This document shows, one piece after another, positions 10,840-22,859 of a DNA stretch of 64,000 nucleotides. This DNA is from Plumapathes pennacea (taxonomy: Eukaryota; Cnidaria; Anthozoa; Antipatharia; Myriopathidae). Numbering within the stretch: position 1 is the stretch's first letter; every line of letters begins with the position of its first letter. Location of the stretch: NCBI GenBank assembly GCA_964036295.1, contig OZ038466.1, positions 9,760,001-9,824,000 of the forward strand. Direction: 5' to 3'. The translations under genes and the position numbers were made by a program. Below the pieces are notes generated by a model that worked only from the letters and a program-made list of their open reading frames with translations, had not been told where the DNA came from and did not search any database.

Positions 10840-12370
10840 CTTGTTCCCAGGGCCTTTTCCGCGCAGGATACACTATATTAGCGTTACACCAGGTACTAAT
10901 CGAAGGTTCTGCCGACAAAATGGCGGACATATTCAGGTTTGAACTGAAGGCCAAGATTTCCCATAATATCTGCACTGTTTGCGGAAATATTATGACCAGG
11001 GACTCGAATATATTTGGGTGAAAGTGTCATGTCGACAGTGGCTCAAGTAAAGACAATAATCGCTCATGAACTCACTGAGCGCGCACAAGGACGGACCCAA
11101 GGGTTGTTATAACAGCAAAAACGGATCCTCGCGGGAATGAAGGTAAGTTTTTCCTTGACATATTTTCCATTCTATATGCCTGGGAGAGTTAATCACTCTT
11201 GGGAGTGAAAAGGTCAAAAATGAATGTCTTTCAGAATCGATCAAACGGCCGGCACACACTGTTGATTTCCCTCGACGTTTTGTGTCTGAACTGTGCTTTA
11301 TATTACTTGGTTTTCAGAAATATCGAATTCTATGGCTGGAAAATGTGAAAACCTGTATTAGCCGAATTAATACTTCAAAACCGACTTCTTATGACTTCTT
11401 CAATGCCATTGATTTACGATATTGTTTAGGTTTTTCTTCGATCGACAATTGATCACATAATTTTGTTTTCAACTTCTACTTCTACTACTATTTCAAAAGA
11501 TAACATTGCAATAATCATTGTTTGCCAACATTTCTATATTGTTATTGTAATTTTGCAACCGTGAAACAAAAGACCTCTTTGTTTTAACAGCGAACAGATC
11601 TCTGGCTGGAACATTTAAATAACAATAGGTGATCAGCATGATCGTCGCTATAGTTTGGCTTCCCCTCACAGCCTGAGTATTCTATGAAACAGGCCTGTGC
11701 ATTTTGTGGGTGCTGGCTCAAGGGAAACGGTGCAACATATAAGTGAAGCAAAATAATCGTTTCCTCTGCTTCAGCGGAACTGGACACGAGATAATCTATC
11801 TCATCAAGTTTTGACCATGTCAAGTCTCTCAAGGCTCTCTTTGGACAGGAAAACCGTCAGACAAAAATGTTGTACTTAATATTTTTCGGTATGGAATACC
11901 GACAGCCTCATTTTTTTCCAGTACAGTATGATTTTTATCAGTAAAATACAGGCATACTGTATGCTGGTCTAGCAGAATCTCTGTCAGGTTTTGTAGTAGC
12001 TATTATACTAATTTTTGCTACCATTGACATCGTTTTTCTGGGGAGAACTGAGAGAGAGAGATTATTCAGATACAGAATGTGACATTCACGGACTGCAGAT
12101 TGATTTCAAGTAACAGCAAATGTTTCATCCTTCCTTTGTTGCTTGGCCAGGCAACCACTACACTGGATTTACTTGCCTGACTAAAATTTTGTTGTTGCCC
12201 CAGGCAAGCCTTCATGGTGATTACTGTAGTTAGTAAAATTTAGAAAACTTTTTTTTATACTCCTCAGTACTAATAAGTTTAATTATTACTTGTGCAAGCT
12301 GTAATAAAATGTTTCCAAATACAGAGAACAGCGCTATCTCGAAGTCTCAAGGGAAACGAGAAACAATATT
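10840..12370. other. non-coding stretch with one possible orphan first exon
   Basis: At 11126-11142 an ATG AAG lies directly before a perfect GTAAGT donor. Nothing upstream or downstream matches a known family. The rest is unique A+T-rich sequence with no supportable gene. Confidence 0.3.
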
Positions 12371-12376
12371 CGATAT

Positions 12377-12796
12377 TTTGGGAACCCTGCCCTACAACCA
12401 CCTCATTATTACGACCACCTCGTTATTACGACCACTTTTTTTTTGTCCTGGCCAAACACCCAGTCATTTTCTTATCAGAAAACTCTGTTAATCCAACCGC
12501 CCTATTAATGGGACCACCCGTTGATTCGACCAAACAAAATGGAGAGCTCGAGAGCTTTGTTTCAAAACAAGAAATTTGTAGCATTTTGTTCCTGTTTTAA
12601 AAACTCTTCGTTCTGTTGCAATAAATATTGCATCTGCGTTACAGATGCTCACAGTCTGATAGGGAAGTGAAATTTCATCATACCTATCATGACGTCATTT
12701 GAAAGAGGCCAGCTACAAAACTTGACCCTACCTCGTTAATACAACCAGTTTTTTTTTTTTTGGCCGGTTGGTGGTCGTATTAATGGGGTTCCACTG
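12377..12796. mobile_element. pogo/Tigger-like MITE remnant
   Basis: The right end reads GGTCGTATTAATGGGGTTCCACTG followed by TA. The left end has degenerate GGAACCCTG and CCACCTCATTATTACGACC repeats. CAGTGGAACCCC-type termini with TA targets fit pogo/Tigger-related elements. A second similar fragment ('ttcgatatagcaggg') follows at ~12800-12875. Confidence 0.6.
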
Positions 12797-13053
12797 TATA
12801 GCAGGGGGATCCAAGGGAAATTGGATTTTGTTCGATATAGCAGGGAGTTTGAGATAACTGAGTTCGAAATACGATTGAATGACTCATAAAATACTCCGCT
12901 GTAATGCAATCCTTTTGTGTAATAACCCGTTTTTATTTTCTTTCTCTTTTTTATAATATTTGTGGAGATCTGTATGAAGGGAGGCATGAGCTTTAGAACC
13001 CTATAGACCTTTAGTGCCGACCTTTAGAACACCCCCCTCCCCCCAAAAAAGAA

Positions 13054-13055
<2 letters not shown>

Positions 13056-13085
<30 letters not shown>
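13056..13085. repeat. (AT)n microsatellite
   Basis: About fourteen consecutive TA/AT units preceded by an A-rich and C-rich tract. Confidence 0.9.
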
Positions 13086-13230
13086 CTTTTTGATACCTTT
13101 TTTATACTTGAGGCTTGCAATATGTCAACTTGAAAAATCATTTGTCATTTTCTCTTGATGTTCAAGGTGAATTACACTGTAGCACGAAGTGATAAACAAA
13201 AGCGGTAAAATTTCCCGATCTTCATTTCAG

Positions 13231-13319
13231 GCCCATCCGCCAGTTAAGCCACTTACAATCGCTCAGTCCTCCAACAGCGAATCCACAACGTCACGGCATC
13301 CCCTCCCCTCCTTCTTCCG
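13231..13319 (+). other. possible orphan exon
   Basis: A strong acceptor (CTTCATTTCAG) and donor (GTGAGC) bound an 89-bp segment open in one frame (AHPPVKPLTIAQ... ending LPSFFR). It could join the ATG AAG at 11142 in phase 0. No homology recognised and no continuation found, so it may be an exon of a non-coding transcript or chance. Confidence 0.25.
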
Positions 13320-15142
13320 GTGAGCCTGTGTACTAGACTGTGACGTAATTAAAGTATGCAAAAATCTTTTCACACCTTTCTCTTCTGTATATCATTATTT
13401 CCACGTTGTTGTTGTCGAATGTCGAAGTATTCGGTACGTTTCGTGTTTATTCCTGTTGTTTGTTTTGCCCAAAAGATGGGTTAGCTGACCGAACGTGTTC
13501 TTTGACTTCACGATAAAGATAAAGTGGCAGAATGGACGGCAACTGAGCGAAACTGCCCTGCCAAGCTTCGAGACGAGTTATGCCGGGTGAGTTTCGAGTT
13601 TACTGCCTTCGCGTTATAGGTTCAGAGCTTCATCTCAGTCAGTACAGTACATATACATTTCACCCAGCCAAAAGACATTGTTTATTAGCTTACAGAATGC
13701 GTTCCTTTGCACACAGAGCTCAAGTGACGATCGAGATGGAGTTTACAAATGGACTCTGGTGGACTGGAATGGACTGTAGTGGATTACCATGGATAGTAAC
13801 AAGCAATGGTTTCTGCAAGGACACAAGCTCTAGACTACTGCAAAGTAGGGCTTACTACTGTAATTAATTTGATAGATTTATAGAGGCTGATCGATACCAT
13901 GCATTTTTGTACTGATAAAACTACCGACTACATTTCTGTCAACGAACTGGATTTCTATTTTTCAAAACGGAGCTTTGCGTCGTTTCTTTACTTTAAATAA
14001 ATTACCATCTCCAGAGCAGTTGTTTTTATGATGCATGGAACCTATCAGCCTTGTATATTCGTTATTGCACAAGTCGAGGTGTTTTGATAACTTTTCGAGG
14101 TTTTGCGTTTTTTCTCATGTCAGAAGATTTGGTTTGATTTGGCCTAAACTGACATTTCTGTTTTTGATATATCGTTAGGATTTTCTGTGAAGTCAGTGCT
14201 TCAAATATATGTTTTATCAAGACACCTCATTTCGTAGTTAGTCAAGCTTACTGTAAATGACTGCAAACAAGCCGTTGCTGAAAAGAACAGAAACTTCAAA
14301 ACGGAAATTTTCTACACAAACCGGCTTTAGTACAACGCGTGAACATTATAGATCGCGAAAGAACTCAATTAGTTATACTATTCAAATCAAATGAGCCATG
14401 TACAATTGCAAATCCGCCAGATTCAAATTAAGTTTTTGTGGCTAACGCAAACATTCAGCTCAGTGCTACAGATTCTGACGGAGAATTTAAGTTGAAAAGC
14501 CTGCAAGGTTTTGAACTCGGTTTCGATTTACAAGTCACAGGGCTTGAAAAATATCCTGAACTACCTCTTAGTGGTTTATCAGAAATTGTCCTATCTATTT
14601 AGCGAATGTTTTCCTCGAAGACCAAAAAACGTTTTCCTCGGAGACCAAACATCGGAGACCAAACACGAGATGCTCAACCTATTGTTTCTTGACAATTTTT
14701 CCTTTTTGTACCGCGAGTTTGGCGCAATCACAAACATCGAGCGTGAAATTTGTATATACATCGGTACACTGGAACTGCCCGCTTACAAGAATGTGTAAAT
14801 ACAGAGTTTAACTGAGCTATTGTAGGTATCTGATTTCATATTTAAATGCAAGCTGAGCGAACTGAGTGTTTTTTTCTTATACGAAACGGTTTCTCGCGTG
14901 GTTTCTTTATCATTTCCGATTTCACGTCAACGTCATTGCAGTCATTTCAGTACGCTTTATCTGTACGTGTAATAGGATATGGTTGTTTCTTTCGAATCAC
15001 TGAAAATTTAATTGCAAATTTCAAATGGAACTTTGCGATGCTGAAATAGGAACGAGAAAACTAGGCAAATTTTAATCTCGGCAAATTTCAAATTGGAGTT
15101 TGCGTTCGAAATAGGAATCTAGCTCAATTGGTTACTCGCAAA
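13320..15142. other. gene-free A+T-rich sequence with short 'caaatttcaaatgga' repeats
   Basis: No supportable exon. From ~15010 three imperfect ~60-70 bp units share CAAATTTCAAAT(T)GGA and lead into the direct repeat that starts at ~15143. Confidence 0.45.
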
Positions 15143-15600
15143 TTTCAAATGGAGCTTCGCAATGGTCAATAGCAAGGTTTTGTTTTGCTAATTGCACAGA
15201 TTTTCTTTACATTCTGACTTCGGGTTTGCAGGCTAAATAACAGCCATTTGAACATTTTGGCGCGAAGCTAAAACTTTATTCAACCTTTATGATTTTCCAG
15301 TGATTCAACAACCATTTCTCATATTGCGCGTGTTTATTAGAAGCAAGGGAATACTTTCCCTCCTTATTTTGAAAGTATTTAGAATGGGAGGCTCTGAAAA
15401 ACGTATTTCATTTTGGCTCCAACATTCTTGATTTGGCTGAAGACTTATGCGAACTTCAGGCGACGAACTTTTCATGAACGTACGCAATGCAAAAGATTAC
15501 TTTTTCTTCGCGTTGTAAGCTTTCCGTTTCTCAGAGCCTCTCCTTCAATTTACTTTGCTCAACTACTAGGATCTCGGATGGGCTTTGAAGTAGTAATAGT
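15143..15600. repeat. direct repeat, left copy (~455 bp, LTR-like)
   Basis: Nearly the same sequence recurs at 17627-18085 in the same orientation; examples are CGGGTTTGCAGGCTAAATAA, GGGAGGCTCTGAAAAACG and CTTTGAAGTAGTAATA. Two long direct repeats ~2.5 kb apart suggest LTRs of a small non-autonomous element or a segmental duplication. No reverse transcriptase, integrase or gag reading was found between them. Confidence 0.7.
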
Positions 15601-17626
15601 AATAGTAGTTGTAACAGTGTAGTAGTACAAGAGTACTACTACAGAACTTGTACAACTCTATTACTCTTGCTATTTCAAAGTCCGACCATTAAACTCATTA
15701 GGTAAGCAAAAAAATTTGACTATAATTGGTGCCATCCGCTAACCCCGACCAACCTCCCCTACCGGAAAATTTACTTATATACACTCTGAATGTGACGTCA
15801 ATAAAGTTTGAAAAGCATTATGGTCTTATGTCATCTTTAATTATAAATCAGGTTTTGCAGGTTATACTGCATATTACATATTCATGCACATCATATCGAG
15901 TCTTCGCGCATCAAACTATAAGTCCTTCACTAAAAAGCTAAAGGCTACAAACATTTCAAAATACACCGACTACGCTTTTAGAGCCTTCGCGAAAGAAAAC
16001 AAACACCGATTGCCTGCATCAGTTGCTCCGTGCAATAATCCCCGACACGTAAAGTTTAAGAAGCGCGCGCCAAATGGACGGTGTATATATGAAATGTTGC
16101 ATCCAATGCATCACAAGTAAAAGTACATCATGCCTCAATAAAATCTGGTGCAGAATTGCCGTTCAATTCCCGCGGTTATAATTCGCCAAATATCTACCGA
16201 AAATGCAAACAGTCAATCTATTTCTCTCGACAGTGAAAGGAAATTAACTTGAGGCATGAGATAACTTTTAAATGTGACGCACCCACAAACAGACACACAG
16301 ACGTCTTTATTATTACAAGTAGGTGCTTGGACCATCTGATAAACCAGGATGGAGGAAGAGAAATGCGCACTTCTCGCAAATGACAATGAATAAATTAGTT
16401 TTCGCAAGAAAAATCGACTTGAAATTGTCCCAACAGGAAAGTGAATAAATTAGTTTTTGCAACAAAAATCAAATACAATATCACAGTTGTCTGTAAAATA
16501 TTTCAAGTGGGTTTGAAAATGATAAAAGCTAACAAGATCTAGGAATTAAACTCGGCGAAGTAACCATTCTCTTGTAATTGAACCGCGTCAGCTTCGTGAA
16601 GCATCAGTTAATTCAAGCACGACGACATAAACTAAATTAAACGTCGAAGAATAATACTTGACATCGCGACATTCAACAACCGAGGCCAGATGAAAAATTG
16701 TGCGACGGAATCAAAGCCACTTTCCAATCCAATAGACAAAAGACAGCGCGCAATTCTCTTCCCACTATTCGAAGTTGACAGAACCACAAACTAAACAGTT
16801 CTAACTCAGGAAACGCACAAACCTAAACTCTGGTACACCTGAAAATTCGTCGTAAAAGCTACGACCTGGATAAACTTCGGAGACAATTTAATCAGGCCAC
16901 CAAAATTTTGGCGCAAATGAATCAGGAATTAAAAGACAAAATTGTTGGTTGCTTCCGAGCAAAGTTTTAGCGTAAGATTGTTCCTATTTGAATACGCGAA
17001 GTCCATTTGAATTTTGCGAGTTAAATTCTCAGGTCGTACCAGATAAAGATATACCCTTCAAAAATATAAACAGCACGAACAAATGGCTGTAGGAATTCCA
17101 CAACTGTAATATTTCGGCCGCGAAATATTCTTCATTTGACTTGAAAAGCTAAAAAAATATCCAGATCAAAAAATAATAATTTCAAAAAGTTTCTGTGCTG
17201 GAAAACATGTGCAACTTTCAATTTCTGAAGAGTATATAACTAGCAGCAGCAGAAAAAGAATAAAAAAATATGAGGCGCTCCAAAGAAACCTATCAAGCAG
17301 TGAATAAATTGTACACAGAAGAAAATCTAACAACATGTTCAACATTTTTTACTCAAACCGTACCCAAATTTGAAAGCGACAGAAGAAATATTGTACACAT
17401 TTGTGCCAAGATTAACGCGAGGGCGACTAAAAACAACAGTCTCGAAGACAAAGATGCAAACACGATAAAAATAAGCGAAATCAACAACCGTTTTTGTGAG
17501 GAAAGTTAAGCGGTTTTTATACCGTCGCAAAAACAATTGCCAATGGTGAACGTTTTAGAGAAACAACAAAAAAAGTTGACAGAAAAATAAAAACATGGGC
17601 AAAACAAGCAATTTCAAACAATTTCA
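15601..17626. other. 2-kb spacer between the direct repeats
   Basis: A+T rich with no recognisable coding domain. TGGTGCCATCCGCTAACC at ~15727 could serve as a tRNA primer site, and an A/G-rich tract (~17560-17600) precedes the right repeat. Both are weak signals. If the pair is an LTR element, this is its degraded or non-coding interior. Confidence 0.3.
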
Positions 17627-18085
17627 AATGGAACTTCGCGATGGTCAATAGCAACGTATTTTTTTTGCAAATTGCACAGATTTTCTTTAATTCTGACTTC
17701 GGGTTTGCAGGCTAAATAACAGCCATTTGAACATTTTGGCGCGAAACTAAAACTTTATTCAATCTTTATGATTTTCCAGTGATTCAACAACCATATCTCA
17801 TATTGCGCGTGTTTATTAGAAGCAAGGGAATACTCTCCCTCCTTATTTTGAAAGTATTTCGGAATGGGAGGCTCTGAAAAACGTATTTCATTTTGGCTCC
17901 AACATTCTTGATTTGGCTTTCAAAAAGACTTATGCGAACTTCAGGCGCCGAACTTTTCATGAACGGACGCAATGCAAAAGATTATTTTTTCTTCGTGTTG
18001 TAAGCTTTCCGTTTCTCAGAGCCTCTCCTTCAATTTACTTTGCTCGACTACCAGGATCTCAGATGAGCTTTGAAGTAGTAATACT
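17627..18085. repeat. direct repeat, right copy (~455 bp, LTR-like)
   Basis: Counterpart of 15143-15600 with scattered substitutions and small indels, for example an extra AAAAG near 17920. It ends ~420 bp from the stop codon of the small - strand gene at 18509-18798. Confidence 0.7.
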
Positions 18086-18508
18086 TCTCATAACGTTCGT
18101 AAACATTCTCTGTAAACCAAATTGATTGGGCATCATTGTTTTCAGCAGCGAATATCGGTATCGTTTGCATAATTTATCATTCTGGATTTTTCTGCATAAT
18201 ATCGATACTGGACCTGAAAATTTCGATCAATGCAGCCGTCTAGTGAAGAAATAACGACCTTGTCTTGCAATAATATGTATTTCACACGTATGTGACAGAT
18301 AGCAAATCAGGTTTTTGCCCGAAGTAGTGCAGTAAAACAAATTCAAACAGTGCCCTCGCGTTTAAAATGGCGTTCTTGTTCACGAATTAATGAAAAAGAA
18401 AGTCTTGGAGCGAATTGAGCTGACTGAGAACGTTTGGAACACCTCTTGAAATAACTCCATGCATGACTGTAGAAGAGTATTAACATATAAGAGCTTACGG
18501 TTTTCTGT

Positions 18509-18639
18509 TCAATAAATTTCTACATTCGTCTTCCGTTTGAAGCCATCTCCAGCCAAATATTCCTTGTACTTTTGAGTCAAATCCATGTCAGTGCCATGCT
18601 TCTTTTCCACTGTCCTGAAACCTGCGTCGCGTGAAAGCT
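18509..18639 (-). CDS. exon 2 of the 53-residue protein
   Basis: Acceptor CTCGCAG after a T-rich tract. Completes a Glu codon and stays open for 43 codons to TGA at 18509-18511. The other two phases stop early, so only the phase set by exon 1 is open. Confidence 0.5.
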
Positions 18640-18798
18640 CTGCGAGAAAAGAGAGAAATGTATTGAATAACTTGGGATGTTTCAAAGACGGGCATAAAGC
18701 TAAGCGTAAGTTCGTTTCGTTTCGTCTGTTTCGTACGTCGCAAGTTTCAAGTTAGTATAAGACTCACCAGAAAGTCTGACTTTCGCTTGCTCCGTCAT
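18509..18798 (-). CDS. candidate two-exon gene for a 53-residue hydrophilic protein
   Basis: Seen: exon 1 (18768-18798) starts ATG after AAAAA and ends at a GTGAGT donor. Exon 2 (18509-18639) follows a TTTTCTCGCAG acceptor and ends TGA. Joined in phase (31 + 131 nt) they give 53 residues starting MTEQAKVRLS and ending KRKTNVEIY. The product is rich in Lys/Arg/Glu/Asp and includes EKKHGTDMDLTQKYKEYL, probably helical. It has no signal peptide, Cys pair or membrane segment. A 12-codon upstream reading frame (18802-18840) ends three bases before the ATG. Not assigned to any family. Support is the clean splice pair, phase agreement and an adenine at -3. It could still be chance. Confidence 0.5.
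18768..18798 (-). CDS. exon 1 of the 53-residue protein
   Basis: ATG at 18796-18798. Ten codons plus one base, then the GTGAGT donor. Confidence 0.5.
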
Positions 18799-18801
18799 TT
18801 T

Positions 18802-18840
18802 TTAATTAGTCTTCAAATCTCTTCTCACAAACACGTCCAT
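18802..18840 (-). promoter_or_regulatory. upstream short reading frame (12 codons)
   Basis: ATG at 18838-18840 and TAA at 18802-18804, three bases before the main ATG. If transcribed, it would be expected to lower or condition translation of the 53-residue product. Confidence 0.35.
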
Positions 18841-19019
18841 CTTCGTTGAAGTCTTCTCTCAAATGGCTTCTGTGCACGATGAAATGAAACGTGTGAAAAA
18901 TGCAGTCAAGCCGGTTTGGACACGCTTGTCAGTTGGGACGCATGAACAAAACAGCACGCGGGGTGGGGAGGGTTTTTTTGGGTTTTTAGTAAACGGCCAC
19001 AACCATACACCTCAAAACC

Positions 19020-19054
<35 letters not shown>

Positions 19055-19710
19055 GGGGGGTGGTCTGCGTATCCACCGTTTTCTGGGGTGCTCCAAAAAA
19101 GGCGGGGTGTTTTGGAGTCGCCTTTTTTGTTTGTATTCGCACCGGGAGATTCAGTGATGACCGGTTCCAGTACGATTCTATCAGTTTACCTTCATGTGAT
19201 TGATGCCTGGGATTGTCGATATCTCTACTTCATACGCTCGGCATCGGGTCTGAGTACACAATGATCGGTAGCAAGTTGTTCGCATAACGTCGTTACGCAA
19301 TCCCTATGAAGGCGATGACGGCAAAGCAGAACAATCAGTCATTTCAAAAAGCCACACTTCTTGGATAGGGCGGGTGGCCACGTTGATGATACTTGCACAT
19401 GTGGCTGAACTGCGATTCGTCGACACGCACTATACTGATAGGACCGCCTTGGTTCACGCAAGAGGGATGTGTTGCAGATTTTCCTGAGAACTTCAAGTTG
19501 TATAGATATCCGCACCCGCTTTGAACTTATACCCACCTGCGTACAAGCAGAAGTAACGGACGTTCATGGTATTAACCTAAATGATGTGAAGTCCCTTACT
19601 GAGTGGAATCTGGACTGCGAGAAGGAGAGCACGCTTTTGTCAGAAACGCCTTCCCCGGAAACCATATTGTATAACATCCATGTCACTTATGGGAAACTGC
19701 CGCCGATATT
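18841..19710. other. non-coding stretch with a 32-bp poly-G run
   Basis: A run of about 32 G lies at 19021-19052. No exon is supportable. The open + strand readings through the G run are low-complexity artefacts. Confidence 0.5.
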
Positions 19711-19774
19711 TGACCGATATACCACCGATAGTTGACCGATATACCACCAACACTTGACCGCTATACCACCGACA
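19711..19774. repeat. three-copy ~21-bp repeat at the left edge of the satellite
   Basis: Units of TTGACCGATATACCACC with variants (GCTATACCACC) repeat three times directly before the first satellite monomer. Confidence 0.75.
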
Positions 19775-22700
19775 CAGGCATAAAGTTTACAAAAACTATG
19801 CAAAAATCGTTGGCATAGTCCCACGAACGTTTCCTGAAAGTTTCGTGCAATTCTGAGATAGTCCAAAAACGATCGGATTTTCACAAAATACAAAGGCTAT
19901 AGCACAGGGTTTTTTTGTCAAAAATTGAAAACTCTTGAAACTCTTGAAACTTTCAGGAAACCTTCCTTGGACTATAAAAAGACTTTTTGCAATACATTTG
20001 CTTTATCTATCTTTATACGTTGCCGAGATATAGCAGCTTAACTCGAAAGGTGTGATGAATTAATTAATGCATGATTTGCTGTAATTTGCTCTAATTTCTC
20101 ACGACGCGCGGGCTAAAAATTTACAAAAGCTATGCAAACTCCTTCGGCATAGTCCCAGGAACGCTTCCTGAAAGTTTCATGCGATTCTCAGATGGTCGAA
20201 AAATGTTCGAATTTTGACAAAATACTAAGGCTATAGCATAGGGTTTTTTGTCAAAAATTGAAAACTCTTAAAACTCTTGAAACTTTCAGGAAACCTTCCT
20301 TGGACTATAAAAAGACTTTTTGCAATACATTTGCTTTATCTATCTTTATCCGTTGTCGAGATATAACAGTTTAACTCGAAAGGTGTGATGAATTAATTAG
20401 TGCATGATTTGCTTTAATTTGCTCTAATTTCTCACGACGCGCGGGCTAAAAGTTTACAGAAACTTTGCAAACTTCGTCGACATAGTAACAGGAACGTTTC
20501 CTGAAAGTTTCATGCGATTCTGAGATGGTCGAAAAATGTTCGAATTTTGACAAAATACTAAGGCTATAGCACAGGGTTTTTTGTCAAAAATTGAAAACTC
20601 TTAAAACTCTTGAAACTTTCAGGAAACCTTCCTTGGACTATAAAAAGACTTTTTGCAATACATTTGCTTTATCTATCTTTATCCGTTGTCGAGATATAAC
20701 AGTTTAACTCGAAAGGTGTGATGAATTAATTAGTGCATGATTTGCTGTAATTTGCTCTAATTTCTCACGACGCGCGGGCTAAAAGTTTACAAAAACTATG
20801 CAAACTTCGTCGACATAGTAACAGGAACGTTTCCTGAAAGTTTCATGCGATTCTGAGATGGTCGAAAAATCTTGGAATTTTTACAAAATACTAAGGCTAT
20901 AGCACAGGGTTTTTTGCCGATTTTGGCCAAAAATTGAAAACTCTTGAAACTTTCAGGAAACCTTCCTGGGACTGTACGAAGACTTTTTGCAATACATTTT
21001 CCTTATCTATCTTCATCCGTTGCCGAGATATAGCAGCTTAACTCGAAAGGTGTGATAAATAAATTAGTACATGATTTGCTGTAATTTGCTCTAATTTCTC
21101 ACGACGCCCGGGCTAAAAGTTTACAGAAACTATGCAAACTCCGTCGACATAGTCCCAGGAACGTTTCCTGAAAGTTTCATGCGATTCTGAGATGGTCGAA
21201 AAATCTTGGAATTTTTACAAAATACTAAGGCTATAGCACAGGGTTTTTCCCCCAATTATGGCCAAAAATTGAAAACTCTTGAAACTTTCAGGAAGCCTTC
21301 CTGGGACTGTACGAAGACTTTTTGCAATACATTTTCCTTATCTATCTTCATCCGTTGCCGAGATATAGCAGCTTAACTCGAAAGGTGTGATGAATAAATT
21401 AGTGCATGATTTGCTGTAATTTGCTCTAATATCTCACGACGCGCGGGCTAAAACTTTACAAAAACTATGCAAAGTCCGTCGGCAAAATCCCAGGAACGTT
21501 TCCTGAAAGTTTCATGCGATTCTGAGATGGTCGAAAAATCTTGGAATTTTGACAAAATACTAAGGCTATAGCACAGGGTTTTTTCCCGATTTTGGCCAAA
21601 AATTGAAAACTCTTGAAACTTTCAGGAAACCTTCCTGGGACTGTAAGAAGACTTTTTGCAATACATTTTCCTTATCTATCTTCATCCTTTGCCGAGATAT
21701 AGCAGCTTAACTCGAAAGGTGTGATGAATAAATTAGTGCATGATTTGCTGTAACTTGCTCTAATTTCTCACGACGCGCGGGCTAAAAGTTTACAGAAACT
21801 ATGCAAACTCCGTCGACATAGTCCCAGGAACGTTTCCTGAAGTTTCATGCGATTCTGAGATGGTCGAAAAATCTTGGAATTTTGACAAAATACTAAGGCT
21901 ATAGCACAGGGTTTTTCCCCGATTTTGGCCAAAAATTGAAAACTCTTGAAACTTTCAGAAAACCTTCCTGGGACTGTAAGAAGACTTTTTGCAATACATT
22001 TTCCTTATCTATCTTCATCCTTTGCCGAGATATAGCAGCTTAACTCGAAAGGTGTGATGAATAAATTAGTGCATGATTTGCTGTAACTTGCTCTAATTTC
22101 TCACGACGCGCGGGCTAAAAGTTTACAGAAACTATGCAAACTCCGTCGACATAGTCCCAGGAACGTTTCCTGAAAGTTTCATGCGATTCTGAGATGGTCG
22201 AAAAATCTTGGAATTTTTACAAAATACTAAGGCTATAGCACAGGGTTTTTCCCCGATTTTGGCCAAAAATTGAAAACTCTTGAAACTTTCAGGAAACCTT
22301 CCTGGGACTGTAAGAAGACTTTTTGCAATACATTTTCCTTATCTATCCTCATCCGTTGCCGAGATATAGCAGCTTAACTCGAAAGGTGTGATGAATAAAT
22401 TAGTGCATGATTTGCTGTAATTTGCTCTAATATCTCACGACGCGCGGGCTAAATGTTTACAGAAACTATGCAAACTTCGTCGACATAGTAACAGGAACGT
22501 TTCCTGAAAGTTTCATGCGATTCTGAGATGGTCGAAAAATCTTGGAATTTTGACAAAATACTAAGGCTATAGCACAGGGTTTTTCCCCGATTTTGGCCAA
22601 AAATTGAAAACTCTTGAAACTTTCAGAAAACCTTCCTGGGACTGTAAGAAGACTTTTTGCAATACATTTTCCTTATCTATCTTCATCCGTTGCCGAGATA

Positions 22701-22859
22701 TAGCAGCTTAAAGCGAAAGGTGTGATGAATAAATTAGTGCATGATTTGCTGTAATTTGCTGTAATTTCTCACGACGCGCGGGCTAAAAGTTTACAAAAGC
22801 TATGCAAACTTCGTCGACATAGTCACAGGAACGTTTCCTGAAAGTTTCATGCGATTCTG

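Noticed and set aside
10918..11021. ATGGCGGACATATTC start-like reading of ~33 codons
   Set aside because: Good start context, but it ends quickly at TGA and has no convincing donor or homologue.
15113..15160. tRNA-like A box (TAGCTCAATTGG)
   Set aside because: No matching B box (GGTTCRANTCC) at the right distance and no cloverleaf could be drawn.
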